64,000 nt of DNA from Anthracocystis setariae (taxonomy: Eukaryota > Basidiomycota > Ustilaginomycetes > Ustilaginales > Ustilaginaceae), in contig CAKMXJ010000032.1 in the NCBI GenBank assembly GCA_928724745.1, positions 248,001 through 312,000 on the forward strand, written 5' to 3'. Position numbers and translations under genes: made by a program. The notes under the pieces were generated by a model. It saw only the letters and a program-made list of their open reading frames with translations, did not search any database and was not told the origin of the DNA. This document shows, in pieces, positions 20,420 to 30,921 of this stretch (positions within the stretch are counted from its first letter, which is position 1; each line of letters begins with the position of its first letter).

Positions 20420-22021
20420 ATGAGGGCCTCATCACCACAGGTAACATCAGCAAGGATGGCGGTGTCCTCCCTGGTCAGCATGGGCTTGCTCTGGGCCACG
20501 CTGCCTCCCGTTCAGGCGCATGAGCACCACCAAGACGGACCAGCAGACAACTCGATACCCATCGACAGCATTTTGTGGATTCACATCGGCATCCAGGCGT
20601 TCACGTGGTTCTTGCTCTTTCCGCTCACCATGGTGCTGGGCATGGTTCGACATCGACTGCACGTCCCCCTTGCGGTCACCTCGCTGGCACTTACAGTCGG
20701 CGGCTACTTCCTCGGTCATGGCCACGGTGGTCGATCGTTCCCACACACAGCCCATGGCACCATGGCCTCGCTCCTTGTCTTCTATCTCGGTGCACAGACT
20801 TTCCTCGGTATCTACCTCAAGCTGCATCTCCAATGGCGTCCTGAGAAATGGATCCGACCCACCCTGGTCACCATCCACGGCATTCTCGGCAAGAGCTTTC
20901 CCATCATCGGATGGGTGCAGATGGTGTTCGGCATCACGACGCTTCAATCGTGGTGCTTTGGCGGACATCTCGGTCAATGCCTCGCTCACTACATTCTGGG
21001 TTCCGCTTTCCAGGCGTACGCTGCTATCCTGGTGATCATGATGAAGGCAGGAGGCGATTGGCTACAGAGGCGCGGACAGAGTCAGGAATGGTTCGACTCG
21101 TGGGTGATCATGGCCGTCGGCATCGTCAACACTTTCACCGAGCACAACGGAGGGCCTTGGACGCATAAGGATCTGCAACACACGCTGATTGGCGTGCTCT
21201 GGTGGGCTGGTGGTGCCGTGGGACTGTGGCTCAGCCGAGGGGGCAGGAGAAGCATCTTCCCTTCGATCGTGATCATCCTTACCGGTTGGGCGATGAGCGC
21301 ACACTCCCAATCGCTCAGGATTTCGACCATGACCCACTCGCTGTTTGGCTATGTGCTCATGGGAGCAGGTATTGCAAGGATGATCGAGGTCTGCTTTGTT
21401 CTGCAGGATCGCCCCACTGGCTCGTCTAGGGACTCGCCCGATGCTGCGGTGCGCAATGACCGAGCGATCAACGGCAGCTGGTATCCGGTCAAGGCATTCC
21501 AGTACCTTCCACCGTACTTGCTGGTGGCTGCGGGAATGCTTCTGATGTCCGCAACAGACGAGGAGATGCGATGGGCAACCAATCAAGGTGTCGATCACGG
21601 CACTTGGGGCATGATCGATTTGAGTCTGTCGTTGGTCATCTTCCTCTGGATCAACATGTTGGTGGATCTGTATGTGGGATATGGCGGAGCGTACGGTGCA
21701 GCGAAGAGGAATGCTGCTCAGGCAGGAGGTGCGGATAGGGAAGCTCAGCCCACCAGATCGCTGTATTCCCGGCTCAGTCTGGGACAGAACGCGCCAACGG
21801 GGCTGATGCGCGCCAACGGGGAGGAGAGCCCGGTGGAGCATCACGAACTGGAAGGAATACATGGGAAGCGTGGGCTGCACGGAGGGCGTGATGGGTCCCC
21901 TGAGCCGAGTCATGTCTTGTTCGATGAAGAGGATGAGGATCCGTTCGAGGAGAAGGGCGATGACGATGAGAGCAGTGGCAGTGGCAGTGCCATTGCAGCT
22001 CGGGGACAGATTCATCTTTGA
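20420..22021 (+). CDS. Ytp1-like membrane protein (DUF2427 plus Ytp1 domain)
   Basis: The product has 533 residues. A signal peptide-like start (SSLVSMGLLWATLPPVQA, residues about 14-33) is followed by a His/Asp-rich lumenal stretch. About ten hydrophobic helices come next. The first group is cytochrome b561-like (IHIGIQAFTWFLLFPLTMVLGM, paired His in HTAHGTMA and in TIHGILGK). The second group is the Ytp1 domain, with WVIMAVGIVNTFTEHNGGPW and an EMRWATNQGVDHGTWGMID loop. The tail is acidic. Established knowledge: this fungal family has an unclear function, and the b561-like part hints at haem or electron transfer. The start could also be the ATG at 20456. Confidence 0.85.
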   Translation: MRASSPQVTSARMAVSSLVSMGLLWATLPPVQAHEHHQDGPADNSIPIDSILWIHIGIQAFTWFLLFPLTMVLGMVRHRLHVPLAVTSLALTVGGYFLGHGHGGRSFPHTAHGTMASLLVFYLGAQTFLGIYLKLHLQWRPEKWIRPTLVTIHGILGKSFPIIGWVQMVFGITTLQSWCFGGHLGQCLAHYILGSAFQAYAAILVIMMKAGGDWLQRRGQSQEWFDSWVIMAVGIVNTFTEHNGGPWTHKDLQHTLIGVLWWAGGAVGLWLSRGGRRSIFPSIVIILTGWAMSAHSQSLRISTMTHSLFGYVLMGAGIARMIEVCFVLQDRPTGSSRDSPDAAVRNDRAINGSWYPVKAFQYLPPYLLVAAGMLLMSATDEEMRWATNQGVDHGTWGMIDLSLSLVIFLWINMLVDLYVGYGGAYGAAKRNAAQAGGADREAQPTRSLYSRLSLGQNAPTGLMRANGEESPVEHHELEGIHGKRGLHGGRDGSPEPSHVLFDEEDEDPFEEKGDDDESSGSGSAIAARGQIHL

Positions 22022-22903
22022 CCTGTTCTTGCCGTATCTGTACATTAGTCAGGCTGTATACTGAAGATGTCGCAACTCATCCAGCTTCTTCGTCTTGCGG
22101 CTACTGGCACCGCCATACCGAATGGAAGCTGGTGCTACTGAGTCGAATATTGGGCCAGCTAGGCAGGACAAAATCCCGATTTGCCGACTTGCATCTGCAG
22201 TCCCAACATTAGAAAAGTGCCACTCTAATGAACGCCATCTTGACGCACGTGAACGCCGACGCTGCGAAGTGCGTGAGCCTAATCGCATCTTATCGGGTGT
22301 CGATCAGCTGGCTATCTTTATCGGGGACTTGTGATTCAGTGAAAGCGAGCAACAGTAGTCGATAAACAGAGGGCGTTCAACGTGCGCTTTCTGGCATCAA
22401 CGTGGGTGGTGAAAAACGGCTCTTCGCACGGACTCGGTCGTGTTACATCGCCTCGGGCCAAGAAGGGGGTGCACTTGCTTTTGAAAGGGATCGGGAAAAG
22501 CGTGAGGAGGCAACAGAAAGGTTGGAAAAATGTGGAAAGTGCAAAAGTGCAAAGTGGAAGCGAGCCAATGAAAGATGTGCTCACTCACTTCTTTAGAGAA
22601 ACAGAACGCAGCAACACACTTTTGCGTAGCGATTGGTCCGTCGAGTCCGTTACAGAATACACAACCCCAAAGTCAATCAAAGCTACCGTCATTGTCATCG
22701 TAGCTGCCACGCAATACCTCATTTTGAGCTTCCAGATCAAAGCTGGGATCGATTTGGACAGTCCAGCGAAACTCCTCGACAAGGACAGCCCCTGCGCTCC
22801 GAGCAACCACTTCCAGGATCCCATAGACGACAGCTTCCTTACCAGCGCTCCCACGTCTTTCGGTCTCGACCATTTGGTGTCGACTCGCCTTAGAGATACA
22901 GTC
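22022..22903. other. intergenic region upstream of the cytidylyltransferase
   Basis: No separate gene is supported. From about 22382 the cytidylyltransferase frame is open upstream of its chosen ATG. An in-frame ATG at 22568 would add 112 residues. They show no domain. Confidence 0.4.
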
Positions 22904-24907
22904 ATGGCGGCACCTTCGTCCAGAATGTCCAACACCGGCAGCGGCAGCAGCGTCGCTAGCTCCACAGCGCCCGTCACCAAAGCGTCAGCATCGAATGCCG
23001 CATCGCACTCGCACCATCACCACCACCATCATCATCATCATCATCACCATGCCCATCACATCACCGATCCAGCTCGTCGCAAGAAGAAGCACCTGCCTGC
23101 ACAGCTTGCACAGCTTCAACTCGAAAACGAAGACCAAGACGGCAACAACTTCATCTCGTCATCCCGCGATGCTTCCGAAGAGGACAATGACGATCAAGAA
23201 GAGACCTTCGACGACGATGCCTCGATCGCCTCGCTGCGTCATCACACACAGGAGGTTAGCACGAGCTCCTTATCCAATGTCCCCATCTCCTCATCTCTTT
23301 CATCCATCCCTCCCAACGAACGCGATCAGGCTTTGATCGACTCGGCAGCATTGCACCAGCCCTCCAAGCTTCAACACCAATTCAAGCCCACCACCATCCT
23401 CGACGACAAGACCCCTGCTAGCTCCAGTCCTCCTCGTACCGCCGCGGCAACAACTGCAGCACCTGCGTCTGGCGCTGCTGCTAGCGGTCTGAGAACAGCC
23501 GTGCAGCATGGATTCGCCTCGCCTCCTCTATCGCAGCAGCAAACACAGGCTTCCACCGATCGCAGAAGGGACGCTTCCTCCGACGATGATGAGCGATACA
23601 TCCGTCCTTCCGTCGTTGCGACCCTCGCCAATGCAAGCGCCGCTCTGTCCAGCAGTTCTTCTGCCGAGCTTCTTCCCAAGGCTGTTGTGGCACAAGCTGG
23701 CAAGACTGGAGCCAACCTGAACCTCGGATCGCTACCAGCCCCTGCTGTTGGCGGTGCTAGCTCAGCGTCTCAGCCGTTGAGTACCGCTAAGCCTCAAACC
23801 AGCGCGACAGATCCATTCTCTTCCTCTGGAAATGCCGTCACCGCGACGCCCAAGGCGCAACACACTTCCGATGCCTCGGCTGCCCCTGCTCTCGACCCCT
23901 CCGTCCTAGGCCAGGCTGTGACCATCACTGCCGCTACACCCGCTTCCAAGCGCAAGCCCTCTGCATCGCATCACGCTTCAAATGCTGCCGCTCGCCGAGC
24001 CGAAATCAAGGAAGGTGGAGATGAAGCAGGTAACAACACGGATGGCGGTACTCCCTACGACGGCGATGTCGAATATGCGGCTCGTACCCCTGCCTCTCAT
24101 CAGACCGCTACTGGTTCTTCCACAGCGGCTCCGAGAGACGCACCAAGCAAAGTGACCGGCGCTGCGGCTCAAGCCAAGAGCACCGCACCTGGCCCTGTCA
24201 AGTCGCGCAGCTATATCCAAACCATGAAGAGCCGTCACGCCGACTGCCACCCCAACGGCGATGATCATGAAGAAGGAGGGTTCCAGCCCTCGTCGATCCC
24301 GTCTGCCCAAGAGATTGAAGCTTGGGTTCACGAAGCCATCTTCAACCCTGATCCTGCACGAGATTACTCGATCAATCCGCCTCCCAAGCGATACGACAGC
24401 GAAGGTCGTGAACGACCCATCCGCATTTATGCCGACGGCGTCTACGACCTCTTCCACTATGCCCATGCGCTCCAACTTCGTCAAGCCAAGCTATCGTTCC
24501 CTTCAGTCCACCTGATCGTTGGTGTCGTCAGCAGCTATTCGTGTGCCAAGCACAAGAACAAGCCCGTGCTCACGAGTCAGGAGCGTTACGAGTGCGTGCG
24601 CAACTGTCGTTGGGTGGATGAAGTGCTCGAGGATGCGCCTTGGGTGGTGGATCAGAACTTGATCGATACACTTGAGATCGACTACATCGCGCACGATGAT
24701 CTGCCGTACTCGGGGATCGGAATGGAAGACATCTATGCGTTTGTCAAGAAGCAGGGGAGGTTTTTGCCCACGAGAAGGACGGATGGCGTCTCGACGTCGG
24801 AATTGTTGGGCAGGATCGTCGAGGTTTACAGGGAGGGAAGTCTGGATGGGAAGTTGACCAAGATCGGGTTGGAGGATTTGACGTCAACGCATGTTCCTAT
24901 GCACTAA
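22904..24907 (+). CDS. PCT1: choline-phosphate cytidylyltransferase, C-terminal catalytic domain, atypical HYAH motif
   Basis: The product has 667 residues. It makes CDP-choline from CTP and phosphocholine, the rate-setting step of the Kennedy pathway. The first 490 or so residues are low-complexity, with a run of about 13 His near residue 36, acidic stretches and many Ser/Ala/Thr. The catalytic domain begins near residue 503 with RPIRIYADGVYDLFHYAHALQL. The usual HxGH is HYAH here (His518, Ala520, His521). CRWVDEVLEDAPWVV, IDYIAHDDLPY and RTDGVSTS follow in the order expected of the family. The protein stops about 30 residues after RTDGVSTS, so the long C-terminal amphipathic membrane-binding helix of animal enzymes is absent. 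A start at 22568 remains possible. Confidence 0.85.
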   Translation: MAAPSSRMSNTGSGSSVASSTAPVTKASASNAASHSHHHHHHHHHHHHHAHHITDPARRKKKHLPAQLAQLQLENEDQDGNNFISSSRDASEEDNDDQEETFDDDASIASLRHHTQEVSTSSLSNVPISSSLSSIPPNERDQALIDSAALHQPSKLQHQFKPTTILDDKTPASSSPPRTAAATTAAPASGAAASGLRTAVQHGFASPPLSQQQTQASTDRRRDASSDDDERYIRPSVVATLANASAALSSSSSAELLPKAVVAQAGKTGANLNLGSLPAPAVGGASSASQPLSTAKPQTSATDPFSSSGNAVTATPKAQHTSDASAAPALDPSVLGQAVTITAATPASKRKPSASHHASNAAARRAEIKEGGDEAGNNTDGGTPYDGDVEYAARTPASHQTATGSSTAAPRDAPSKVTGAAAQAKSTAPGPVKSRSYIQTMKSRHADCHPNGDDHEEGGFQPSSIPSAQEIEAWVHEAIFNPDPARDYSINPPPKRYDSEGRERPIRIYADGVYDLFHYAHALQLRQAKLSFPSVHLIVGVVSSYSCAKHKNKPVLTSQERYECVRNCRWVDEVLEDAPWVVDQNLIDTLEIDYIAHDDLPYSGIGMEDIYAFVKKQGRFLPTRRTDGVSTSELLGRIVEVYREGSLDGKLTKIGLEDLTSTHVPMH

Positions 24908-25143
24908 AGCTTGGCTTTCTCATGTATGCTCAATTGATCCGTTACATTTCATCACGCCTCTGGACTGATCTGCGCAGGACTGAGACGATGCATGAGAGTG
25001 AAAGTTGACTGGCTCATGTCCGAATTCCGCGTTCAGAAAGCAGATTTCGTTCAGTGTGGAGGTAACGTGAACTCTTCTTCCTTCCGCTCACCATCATCTT
25101 GACGAGTCCAATTATCGTTCGCTACTTCAAGGCAGCAACTGAG

Positions 25144-25980
25144 ATGTATGCTCCAACTCGAGGTGGGGCACGAGGAGGTGCGGCTGAGTTCAGCTGGGAT
25201 AAAGTCAAGGCATCCAAGGATCGCGAGTTCTACCTCGGCAACTCTGTAGCTGCCCCCACGGGCCGATGGCAAGATGGTCGCGATATCAACTGGTACAACA
25301 AGGACAAGGGCGCTTCCACCTCGGCGAGTGCAGCTGCAGATGAGAGGAGAGAAGAGCTGAGGAAGATCAAGGAGGCCGAGACAGCTGCTTTGTACGCCAA
25401 GCTAGGCAAGCCGCCGCCGAGCTCGTTGAAGGAGGAGGTGAGGGTGGGCGAGAGGTTGGCGAGTGGCTCGAGCGGGGAGGTGAGGAAGGAAGTGACTGGA
25501 GCCAATAGTGCACCTTTGGATCCAGTGAAGTCGAAGTGGGGAAGGGGAGAGGAGGTGTCGGAGGAGGACAAGAGGTTGGCAAGGAAGTTCGCGAGAGACG
25601 AAGTGAAGAGACGACGTGCGGAGGCTGGTGATAAGGAAAGCGACGAGGAGTCGAAGAGGGTTAGGAGGCACAAGGATCATCACCATCATGATCATCGCTC
25701 ACGAAGCAGAAGGGATGCGGATGATGGCAGATCTTCTCACCATCGTCCGTCCAGGCACCGACGGGACGAAGGCGAAGCAAGACGGCACCGTCACCGCAGC
25801 AAGAGTAGAAGCAGGTCGCCCGAATCGTCCAGCCGACGTCGTCATCGGGAGCACGATGATGAAAGAGACAGGCAGCAACATTCAAGGAAGCACTACGATC
25901 GTCGAGAAGATGACTCGAGGCATCGGTCACCGTCATATCACGATAGGGACAGCCCTCGCCGCCGGCATGATCGCGAGTAA
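25144..25980 (+). CDS. MMTAG2/C1orf35-like protein with RS/His-rich tail
   Basis: The product has 278 residues, started at the first real ATG. The N-terminal 60 residues (YAPTRGGARGGAAEFSWDKVK, then REFYLGNSVAAPTGRW and DINWYNKD) match the conserved start of the family named after multiple myeloma tumour-associated protein 2. A helical region follows with Lys/Glu/Arg-rich segments (EEDKRLARKFARDEVKRRRAE). From about residue 175 to the end it is an Arg/Ser/His/Asp-rich tail with many SR and RS pairs, as in splicing-related proteins. A nuclear, RNA-associated role is an inference; the biochemical function is unknown. Confidence 0.75.
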   Translation: MYAPTRGGARGGAAEFSWDKVKASKDREFYLGNSVAAPTGRWQDGRDINWYNKDKGASTSASAAADERREELRKIKEAETAALYAKLGKPPPSSLKEEVRVGERLASGSSGEVRKEVTGANSAPLDPVKSKWGRGEEVSEEDKRLARKFARDEVKRRRAEAGDKESDEESKRVRRHKDHHHHDHRSRSRRDADDGRSSHHRPSRHRRDEGEARRHRHRSKSRSRSPESSSRRRHREHDDERDRQQHSRKHYDRREDDSRHRSPSYHDRDSPRRRHDRE

Positions 25981-26437
25981 CCACCCATCTCATGCAGTCC
26001 AGTGTCCATATACCCATCCTTTCCATCACACATCAAGTTTGTCCTCGTTTGCGATGGCACTAGTACGAATCATGCCATGTGTACGATCTCGCAACTCCGT
26101 CGAGAAAAGTCTGTGTTGATAGGGCTGATGGTGAGCCGTTGGCGTAAAGTGCCCAAGACGAACGCGTGGAATTCAAGAAGGCGCGCTGCAGCCCAAGTTT
26201 TTCTTGCCTCCGGTAAAAGAGTGACACGGAACTCAGCCTCCACACGACCGAGGTGCAAACCATCTTCTCGTGACGGCCGCGCTTTCGAAGCACCACCCTT
26301 CCTACTCCTCACATCCACATGTGTCCCACCATTAGCGAGCGAGCTTCGACCATCCTTGCGGCCACAATGTTGTTATAGCATCGTCAACCCCTTCCGTCTT
26401 GCTCTACCTATCCAGACCGCATCTACACTACGGACCC
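25981..26437. other. intergenic region upstream of DNA polymerase eta
   Basis: No gene is supported here. I see no repeat or recognised site. Confidence 0.4.
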
Positions 26438-29029
26438 ATGGCATCACCGAAGAAGGCATCGCGGCGGTACGATGTCAGGTACGATCACATGGCAGCAGGC
26501 TCATCTGTATTTGCTTCATCCTCCGTCTCGGCCTCTACAACGGGCATACCTTCTGACTCGCTGCGCGCTTCACCATCGGCGACAACCACAGAGCATCTGC
26601 TGCCAGACCTTCCCGAGGACGATGGCCTCAGCAACTTGATAGACAAGGCACCCTCGCTAGAAACACCACAGCCCTCGCACCTACCCGTTCCAACGCACAC
26701 CAACCTCGAGACGGCCGCACATACCAACGGACCCCCACCTTGGCCTACCATCACCTACAGGCATCTTCTCTCCGCTGGCACACTCAACCCGACCAATCCG
26801 CTTCGCGTCGTTGCTCACTGTGACGTAGATGCCGCATATGCTCAGTTCGAAGCCTCTCGCCTCGGCTTGGATGCCACCGTTGTTCCAATAGCAGTACAGC
26901 AATGGCAAGGACTCATCGCCGTCAACTATCCTGCCCGAGACGCCGGTGTTTCTCGCTTTGAAAGCATCCCCGAAGCTCTCAAAAAGTGTCCCGGCCTTCA
27001 CCTTGTCCACGTCGCAACGTACGCCCATGGCAGCGCCAAGGCCGACTACCACCCCGACCCCAAACCCGAAACACACAAAGTCAGCCTCGACCCTTATCGT
27101 AGGGAAAGCAACAAGATCTTGGCCATCTTCAAAAACACGTGTCCTCATGGCGCCGTGGAAAAGGCGAGCATCGATGAATCCTATTTCGATTTGACGATCG
27201 AGGTGAGGAAGCTGATGGTCGAGAGGTTCCCGCATCTGGCACACCCACCGAAGGATGACGACGCGGCGGGAGTGAAGGGGATGGACCAGCCTTTGCCTCC
27301 GCCGCCCAGATTGGGCTTGAAACAGTGGAAACAGCTCGGGTATGTGGTGCCCAAATCAGGAGATGTGGGCAAGGCGACGGGAATCGGGAGGCCAGAGAAG
27401 GCGGTTGCGAAAGGAGCTCTGTTGGTCGATGCACCGATCGGAGCCGGCATCGCTTCGGCACCACTGCCTCCTCATGACCCGGCCAACCCGGCAGATCAGG
27501 CGTATGTCGAGCAGCAGGCCGCACAAGATGACCCAGCGCAGCAGGACGACAAACAGGCCCCTTCCTCGTGGGGTTCCGACCAACATCTCACCGACCCTTC
27601 TTCCAGTCAACCAGATGACCTCGACTCCGAAGCCGCGCTTTGGGATCGCATCGAGTATGGAGAAACCACCTGGACGGATGTCGCGCTTGCCCTTGGCGCT
27701 GAACTCATGAACCGCGTCAGGCAAAATGTGCTCGACGAGCTCGGATACACCACTTCGGCGGGCATCGCTTCGAACAAGACGCTAGCCAAGCTGTGCTCGT
27801 CATGGCGCAAACCGAACGGTCAAACCATCATGCGCCCCTGCTCCGTAGCCAACTTTCTGTCGACGCTCCCCTTCCAGAAGATCCGCTTTCTCGGCGGAAA
27901 GCTGGGCAACGCTATGGGTCTGGAATGGAACTCGGCGACGGTGTCAGATCTTTGGGACGTGGGGTTGGACGAAATGCAAGCCAAGTTCGGCGAGGAAGCC
28001 AGGTGGGTATACAATGTGCTTCGGGGGATCGACTACAGCGAAGTGAGGGAGAGGGTCAATAATCAGACGATGCTGGCGAGCAAGTCGGTGAGGCCAGCGA
28101 TAACAAAGCCGGAAGAGGCGATGCACTGGCTGACGATTCTAGCTACAGAACTAGCGATCAGGTTGAGGGAAGCGAGGGAGGACCGAGTCAATCTGTGGCC
28201 CAAGACGCTCGTGTTGAGGTACATCAGGGCAGGAAGTGTGCCGAGGAGTCGACAAACGTCTTTCCCGTACACCAACCCGAACAACCAAGATGAGTTGGCG
28301 AAGGTGATCCTCAAGAAGGGAGTCAAGTTGTGGGAAGAGAGTGTCGGTGATGCGCTCGGACTCAATGCGGGGTCGGCTGGATTTGGAGAGGCCAAAGTGT
28401 TGACGATTGCCCTAGGATTTGGTGGATTGGCGGAAGGAGAAGCAGGTCAGCGAGGAATCGCCGGCTTCCTCGGGTCAGCGAACAGCGGACCGCCACCACC
28501 ACTGACGACGACGTCGTCGTCAGGTGTGACGAGACCGGTGGCATCTGACCTGGACAACTTTGCTCCTCCTGCTAAGAAGAAGAAACGCAACCGACTGGAC
28601 CACATGTTCGCGACGCAGACGCAACAGCAAGCCAATCAGCCGTCCCTACCTGAATTCAAGCAGCCAGATGCACCAGCAAGCAGCAGTGTCACGTTGAACG
28701 ATGACAAGGCCTCCTCACCCACTGCTGCTGCGGAGGGCACCGACACGAAAGCTGCGTCGAACGATTCTGATCGGGACGCGGTGGAACCCGATCCACAATG
28801 GCGCTGTCCTGAATGCTCCACCCTGATCCAAGCGCCGTTGGATTCAGCTTGGTTCGAAAAGCCGTACCTCGTCGAAAAGCTCAAGGATGAGCACCTCGAT
28901 TGGCACTTTGCTGTCTCGCTATCACAAGCTGCACCTTCTTCCTCCATACCGTCTGCGTCCGCTTCGACTTCGCAAGCGCCAAGCACCAAAAAGAAAAGAG
29001 CGCTGGATAAGTTCTTTTCCCGCCGATAG
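26438..29029 (+). CDS. RAD30: DNA polymerase eta (Y family, translesion synthesis)
   Basis: The product has 863 residues and no intron. It copies past UV photoproducts. After a disordered N-terminal 115 residues comes the Y-family palm: HCDVDAAYAQFE (metal-binding Asp129), then VNYPARDAGVSRFES in the fingers, and ASIDESYFDLT (Asp246-Glu247). A Pro/Gly/Asp-rich stretch of about 140 residues separates this from GIASNKTLAKL, the thumb (FLGGKLG) and the little finger. Near the C-terminus is a probable ubiquitin-binding zinc finger, C790-x2-C793 and H819-x3-H823, with a spacer longer than usual. The very end (ALDKFFSRR) resembles a PCNA-interacting peptide without the leading Gln. The ATG at 26438 is chosen over an upstream TTG. 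Confidence 0.93.
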   Translation: MASPKKASRRYDVRYDHMAAGSSVFASSSVSASTTGIPSDSLRASPSATTTEHLLPDLPEDDGLSNLIDKAPSLETPQPSHLPVPTHTNLETAAHTNGPPPWPTITYRHLLSAGTLNPTNPLRVVAHCDVDAAYAQFEASRLGLDATVVPIAVQQWQGLIAVNYPARDAGVSRFESIPEALKKCPGLHLVHVATYAHGSAKADYHPDPKPETHKVSLDPYRRESNKILAIFKNTCPHGAVEKASIDESYFDLTIEVRKLMVERFPHLAHPPKDDDAAGVKGMDQPLPPPPRLGLKQWKQLGYVVPKSGDVGKATGIGRPEKAVAKGALLVDAPIGAGIASAPLPPHDPANPADQAYVEQQAAQDDPAQQDDKQAPSSWGSDQHLTDPSSSQPDDLDSEAALWDRIEYGETTWTDVALALGAELMNRVRQNVLDELGYTTSAGIASNKTLAKLCSSWRKPNGQTIMRPCSVANFLSTLPFQKIRFLGGKLGNAMGLEWNSATVSDLWDVGLDEMQAKFGEEARWVYNVLRGIDYSEVRERVNNQTMLASKSVRPAITKPEEAMHWLTILATELAIRLREAREDRVNLWPKTLVLRYIRAGSVPRSRQTSFPYTNPNNQDELAKVILKKGVKLWEESVGDALGLNAGSAGFGEAKVLTIALGFGGLAEGEAGQRGIAGFLGSANSGPPPPLTTTSSSGVTRPVASDLDNFAPPAKKKKRNRLDHMFATQTQQQANQPSLPEFKQPDAPASSSVTLNDDKASSPTAAAEGTDTKAASNDSDRDAVEPDPQWRCPECSTLIQAPLDSAWFEKPYLVEKLKDEHLDWHFAVSLSQAAPSSSIPSASASTSQAPSTKKKRALDKFFSRR

Positions 29030-30921
29030 TCTCGCTACTGTCGTAGCTGCCGCTGCCAAGCATGTTCTTTTTTTTTTGGGGGATGCACCCTGCTTTTTTT
29101 TTCCCGCTCGCGTGTCAACGCCCCGAAGTTGAGACTCGGCGCGTCAACAACGCTCGTCTTTTCGCCATGGACTGTGGCTATAATCACATCTCGCCTCGGA
29201 AGATGGTCGCGGTAGCATGAATTGTCGATCCTGATGGTTGGAGTGTCGATCATGACGAGCTTTGTCTCGCTTAAACGCGTTGGCGAGATTGGCGACTTGT
29301 GGTCAGCGAAATTGCTTGCAACAACACGAGCACGAGATGCCGCACTTTGTTGATAAGCAATCATTCTTTGGTCTGAGTTGCTCCATGCCTATTGAGTGTT
29401 TCCAAACATTTTGTTCTCGCGTCGGGTTCCGCTGATGGCAATTGCAGCAGGCCGATCTTCGGATATACATGTAGAGTTCGCTACAGTCATTTTATTGTCA
29501 TCTCGTGTTTGCTATCTCACAAGATTCGAGCCCATTGTAGTAGCATGGTGCTGTACGATGTATGCTGAGGGGGTTTTTTTTTCTGTGACGGGTAGGAGAC
29601 CGAGGCGCGGGGCGAGAAAGAGGCTTTCGCATATATCCAGAGTTGCCCGTCTTCGGGCTGCACGACAGTTGTGTTGCTTTTTGCCCCCACCCCCTGAAGA
29701 TCACGCCTCATTAGTCGATCCTCTCGTCCCGCGTTTACTCTTGGCGCAACCTCAGCCCACCATGCTGGCTGGACTGCCATCTGCCACACGTGTTGTCCGA
29801 ATTTCGTGTTCCTAGAAGCACAAAAGAAAAGTGGCTGGGACTGTATGTACAGCGGGTAAAAGGAGGATGAAATTATATCGAATTCTTGCTTGCGCGTGTT
29901 AGGAATCGCCTCAGAGAACTGTTCAGTACAGCACAGCATTAATTCAAAGTCAGATCTGAACGCACGCTACAACTTTGATGCAGCCCAATCCACAGAACGC
30001 CGGCGCATCGTGTCGTGTGGCGGCAGCCCAGGGCGAGGGCGAGGGCGAGGCTTTCCACACACGCCAATCGCTTCCAGTTGGCAAAGTCAACATGCACAGC
30101 GTATGCTCGCTCATGTGGGGTTTCCCGCTGAACGCCTCTGTCTCGTCCCTGACCGACAGCAGCAGCAGTAGTGTGTCTCTGAGCATCGGATGCTGGTTTC
30201 GCCGAGCCTCACAGTTCGATGCTGGTGAGCCGGTCTGAAACCGATTTGTATCTCGTGCACGAGGGCAGCAAAGCCACCATTCATGCCCTGGTGCACGACT
30301 ACTCTAAACGCTCCTGTCCGAGAGATCGTTCTCACGGATTTTCTTTTTCTTCCTTCCTTCCGAGCTGTACATTTCGGCGTCTGAATGCTCAAGAAGATGT
30401 ATCAACAGTCCAATCGATCATGACCAACAAGTTCAAGTCGGCGCCAACCCATGCAAGCACTTTATCCCGCTTGGCATCGTTTCACCCCGGATCCAGGCCC
30501 TCGATGTGTCCAGCTACAGCCACGGTACTCCCGACAGCCGCCGCACGGCTCGTCCGTTGTCACAAATGCAATGCTAATCACGACAGTCCCGTGTGTTCTG
30601 ACCCACTCAATGTATGCGTAGAACCTGGACCGTTTCACTGGAACCACACCTGGCATGCGCAAGCTCAGACACAGTTCACCAGGAACACTGGTCATGTTCC
30701 CGCAACCGACCCCCCGCCTCATCCTACAGTTCCTCACGCTTCCCTACGGCCAAAACACATCATGATCACCATACAGTTGTATAAGTACAGTCGCTCCTTT
30801 GGACAGACCACGGATCTCCGTTCATTCCCCAAGACCCCCCCCCCTCTCCTCCTCTCCATTCACGCCATCTCTGCTGGACAGAGAGACCTCCCGACGTCCG
30901 CCGACCAAACCAAGTTGAAAG
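29030..30921. other. long intergenic region upstream of the GH128 gene
   Basis: I support no gene in these 1.9 kb. Short T tracts occur near 29070-29102 and 29573-29581, and a GAGGGC hexamer repeat near 30030-30050. An open frame from 30219 runs into the GH128 gene in another frame but has no family features. Confidence 0.45.

Noticed and set aside
22382..22903. N-terminal extension of the cytidylyltransferase
   Set aside because: The frame begins with GTG. The first ATG (22568) adds residues without domain or composition like the rest; the ATG at 22904 is a better start. It is not excluded.
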